Assembly: GCA_013416795.1 (NCBI GenBank) | Contig: RQSC01000005.1 | Location: 232,536-242,544 of the forward strand | Length of the DNA stretch: 10,009 nucleotides | Source: Prasinococcaceae sp. CCMP 1430 | Lineage: Eukaryota; Prasinodermophyta; Palmophyllophyceae; Prasinococcales; Prasinococcaceae | Reading direction: 5' to 3' | Shown: positions 7,907 to 10,009 of the stretch, in pieces | How the letters are laid out: every line of letters begins with the position of its first letter | How positions within the stretch are numbered: the first letter of the stretch is position 1 | The notes under the pieces: model-generated | Told to the model about the DNA's origin: nothing | The model's input: only the letters and a program-made list of their open reading frames with translations | The model's database searches: none | Translations under genes and position numbers: made by a program

Positions 7907-9438
7907 TCAGGCGAACGAGTATATGGTGGCGTCTCCGTCGTCCCCCGCGCACAGCAGCGCGTCACCGCCCGCGCCGACGCACAGCGCGCGCACTGCGTTC
8001 CTCCCGGCGCCCAGGCCGTACGCGCAGGCGCCCGTGCGCGCATCGTGCACGAGCACTCTGCCGCCGCCGTCGCCGGAGATGACGAGATCCTCGAGCGCCT
8101 CCAAGCAGTACACGAAGTCGCCATGCTCGCGCCAGGTGTGCACCGCGCCCCAAACCCTCGCATCCCAGGTGCGCACCGCCCCGTCTGCTCCCGAAGACGC
8201 GAAGGCCATCCCCGTGCCCGCGCCTGCCAGCCTGCGCAGATCGCCCACCGCGCCCGCGCCCTTGGGGGTCGCATGCCCCTCAAGCTCCGCCACGAGCGCA
8301 GCTCGCGGACGCACGCGGGGGTCCCACGCGCGAATGCGGCCGTCCTGGCCTCCCGACAGCAGCACGGATTCAGATCTGGCCCCGCCGCCTCCGTGCAGCC
8401 ACTGCAGCGCCGTGACGTGGCCCTGGTGCGCACCGCCGAACATGCTCGCGGCCGCCTCGACGCCGATCTCCCACAGCCCGAGCGCGCCGTCGCGCGCGCC
8501 GGTGGCGACGGCCCCTCCCTCGCCGCCCCACGAAAGGCACAGAATGGGCGCCTTGTGGCCCCTCAGGACGCTCGCCGCCTCGGCTCGCAGGCCCGAAGCC
8601 CCCAGCGCCCACACGCGCAGGCTCTTGTCGTACGAGGCGCTCACCGCGTGCGCGTCGCCACACGCGACCGCGCTCACGGACCCCGTGTGCCCCTCCAGGC
8701 GTTGCGCTCGCACGGCCCGCCCCTTTTCCCACAGACACAGCGTCGAGTCCATGCCTCCGCTCAGGACGCGCCCATCGCTCGCGTGCGCCACGCACGTCAC
8801 CCACTCGGAGTGGCCGTGCGCCTTGGTGTACAGCTTGCGCGCGCGCCGCCCCGTCGCCAGGCTCACCTCGTATAGCGCGTGGTCCGAGCCCGCGACCACC
8901 GCCAGCTCGCCATGCGCCGAGGCGGCGAGCAGCGGGCGATCCGACAGGTCCACGATCCTCCCCGAGGGATCCGCAGGGCCGGCGAGCCACGCGCCCGCGT
9001 CGGCGGGCGCCCTGCCGCGCGCGAGCGCCGGTGGCTCCGCCGGCGGCGCGTGCGCGAACGCCGCGCCCGCAGCGCGCGCCGCGGCCGGCGCCCGCGCCGC
9101 GGTCGCGGATTCGGCCGCTGCTGCCTCGCCTTGGAGGGTGAGCGCCTGCTCGATGCGCTCGCAGAACGCATCGTTGAGCTCGTGCGAGCGCGCCGCGGAG
9201 TACTTCGGCGGGGCTGCGCGCGGCGGCGGCGGCGGCGGGCGCCGTGTGTGTGTGGGGGGGTGTCAGAAATGCTTCTTCGTCCGGGCGGAGCGAGCGAGCA
9301 CGCGGGCGGACCGGCCGCACCTCTGCTTGACGCTGCGGCGTCGGCGGGCGCCGCCTTGCCGGCAACGGCCGCGCGTCTCTGCTGCCGCCGCTTGAGCAGC
9401 GCGAGCCTGCTCACCCCGGAGGCGTCCCCCGACGACAT
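7907..9438 (-). CDS. WD40-repeat beta-propeller protein, two exons, complete
   Basis: Exon 1 is 9438-9321 (ATG start) and exon 2 is 9213-7907 (TGA stop), giving 474 residues. Residues 1-39 are Ser/Ala/Arg-rich (MSSGDASGVSRLALLKRRQQ). A predicted helix follows (YSAARSHELNDAFCERIEQAL), then an Ala/Pro linker to about residue 125. From about residue 130 to the end are seven to eight WD40 repeats: SGGMDSTLCLWEKG, SASYDKSLRVWAL, TGARDGALGLWEI, SGGQDGRIRAWDPR, SSGADGAVRTWDAR, SGDGGGRVLVHDA and CAGDDGDATIYSF, several with an upstream GH pair. WD40 propellers are protein-interaction platforms; I do not recognise a specific orthologue. A start farther upstream is possible because the exon-1 frame stays open to about 9765, but that sequence is low-complexity and I prefer the ATG at 9438. 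Confidence 0.9.
9214..9320 (-). other. Intron in the WD40 gene (107 nt, phase 1)
   Basis: Read on the minus strand, the donor is AGCAGAG|GTGCGG at 9320 and the acceptor CGCGCGCAG| ends at 9214. A CTGAC branch motif lies at 9266-9262, 48 nt before the acceptor, followed by a C/CA-rich polypyrimidine tract. Exon 1 ends in phase 1 and exon 2 resumes at codon position 2, forming an Ala codon. The exon 2 frame has a TGA at 9265-9263 and no ATG downstream of it before the propeller, so an upstream exon is required. Confidence 0.85.
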
Positions 9439-9660
9439 TGTGTGTTCCCGGCGGGTGTGTGTGTGTGGGTGGAGGGGGGGAGAAGGGGAGAAGGGAAGCG
9501 GGCGCGTGGGTTGGGCACGCGTGTGCGCGCGCGGAAGGGTGGGATGCGCGGCCGGGCGGGAGCGGCGGGGCGTTGCGCCCGCGCGCTCGCTCGCCGCGAT
9601 TCGTACGCGCCCGCCGCCGGGTCGTCGGAGGAGCGGCCTCGGCGCGCAGGCGATGATGGG
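9439..9660 (-). promoter_or_regulatory. Presumed 5' UTR and proximal promoter of the WD40 gene
   Basis: Directly upstream of the ATG, the minus strand is strongly pyrimidine-rich with a (CA)n stretch; the plus strand reads GTGTGTGTGTGGGTGGAGGG at about 9456-9475. No AG dinucleotide lies between this tract and the ATG, so it is more likely a leader than an intron end. The G-rich plus strand could form quadruplex structure. I see no TATA box here and no other gene. Confidence 0.4.
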
Positions 9661-9684
9661 GGAACGGGAACGGAACGGAACGGC
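9661..9684. repeat. Short GAACG tandem repeat
   Basis: Four GAACG units occur in sequence, the first separated from the rest by one extra G. They are followed by the start of an AT-rich island. This is a minor microsatellite upstream of the WD40 gene. Confidence 0.6.
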
Positions 9685-9685
9685 G

Positions 9686-9753
9686 GATATTACATTAACC
9701 CTACCCCAAATAAGCATCCGTCTGCCGGCACCTGCGGCACGAACCCTAACCCT
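9686..9753 (-). promoter_or_regulatory. AT-rich island with telomere-like CCCTAA motifs, possible distal promoter of the WD40 gene
   Basis: An AT-rich patch at 9687-9714, conspicuous in this GC-rich DNA, contains ATATTACATTAACCCTACCC. About 30 bp later AACCCTAACCCT at 9742-9753 is a perfect double TTAGGG-type telomere unit on the minus strand. It is about 250-315 bp upstream of the WD40 ATG. Promoter function is inferred from composition and position only. Confidence 0.35.
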
Positions 9754-9790
9754 CCGTCGTGACATCTGGCTCCCAGCGCATGCCGAGCTC

Positions 9791-9950
9791 TCTGGAGCGA
9801 GGACGGAGCGGTGCGCTCAGGAACATTTTTGTGTCGGTTTGATCGCATGCGATTTGCGAGGTCACCCGAGCTCCCGCATCTGGAGCGAGGCCGGAGCGGT
9901 GCGCTCAGGAACATTTTTGTGTTTGTTTGAGCGCATGCGATTCGGGAGGT
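9791..9950. repeat. Two-copy tandem repeat, 88-bp period
   Basis: Copies at 9791-9862 and 9879-9950 (72 bp each) match at 66 of 72 positions, separated by a 16-bp spacer. Each contains GGAGCGGTGCGCTCAGGAAC, a T5 run (ACATTTTTGTGT) and a palindromic GCATGC core; in copy 1 this is the perfect 12-bp palindrome ATCGCATGCGAT at 9842-9853. An additional AGCGCATGC at 9776-9784 may be the end of a decayed third copy. Open frames through it differ between copies, so it is not coding. No known RNA or transposon end is recognised. Confidence 0.8.
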
Positions 9951-10009
9951 GCGCGGGGCGTCGGCCGCGCGGGGCGGCGCCGGCGCGCGGGGGCGCCAGA
10001 GGGCGCCAC

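Noticed and set aside
7881-9395. Long plus-strand open frame (504 codons) opposite the WD40 gene
   Set aside because: The minus strand encodes clear WD40 repeats with coherent splice sites. The plus-strand translation is Pro/Ser/Ala/Arg-rich noise.
9690-9914. Small minus-strand open frame (74 codons) over the tandem repeat
   Set aside because: The two repeat copies are read in different frames, which is not expected of a coding repeat, and the start lies inside the repeat.

Overview
The window looks like nuclear DNA of a very GC-rich unicellular eukaryote, most plausibly a microalga. Three protein genes contain short GT-AG spliceosomal introns (107-183 nt) with similar donors (GTACGT, GTGCGT, GTGCGT, GTGCGG). 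A CTGAC branch-point-like motif occurs in three of the four introns and a close variant (TTGAC) in the fourth. Intergenic DNA carries short telomere-like CCCTAAA/CCCTAA patches and GC-alternating low-complexity DNA. Nothing resembles bacterial operons or Shine-Dalgarno sites. GTGCGT-type donors, CTGAC branch sites and a TGTAA motif just after the first stop would fit a green picoalga, but haptophyte or ochrophyte origin cannot be excluded from this sequence alone.

Layout. (1) Positions 2-1291, plus strand: the 3' part of a gene for an archaeal-type (type II) 3-dehydroquinate synthase family protein, with one intron at 621-803; its true start lies upstream of the window. (2) 1292-1932: a 640-bp gap holding the 3' UTR of gene 1, a duplicated telomere-like motif, Z-DNA-prone CG runs and, by inference, the promoter and unrecognised 5' exon(s) of gene 2. 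(3) 1933-7862, plus strand: a giant gene (at least 1,879 residues in the visible exons) encoding the C-terminal part of an NT-C2 domain, a long low-complexity linker and about 1,300 residues of Ala/Glu/Arg-rich coiled coil. It has introns at 6948-7061 and 7266-7441. (4) 7907-9438, minus strand, convergent with gene 2 and only 44 bp from it stop to stop: a 474-residue WD40 beta-propeller protein with one intron (9320-9214). (5) 9439-10009: upstream region of the WD40 gene with pyrimidine-rich leader, GAACG repeats, an AT-rich island, a telomere-like dimer and a two-copy 88-bp-period tandem repeat of unknown nature.

How the genes relate. The genes are single eukaryotic transcription units and nothing suggests a shared pathway. 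The DHQS-like protein is metabolic, probably plastidic by analogy with other algae and plants. The NT-C2/coiled-coil protein looks like a membrane-to-cytoskeleton or organelle-tethering scaffold. The WD40 protein is a generic protein-interaction propeller. The most useful results are the reconstructed splice structures, which open-reading-frame calling alone gets wrong, and several unexplained repeats and overlaps.
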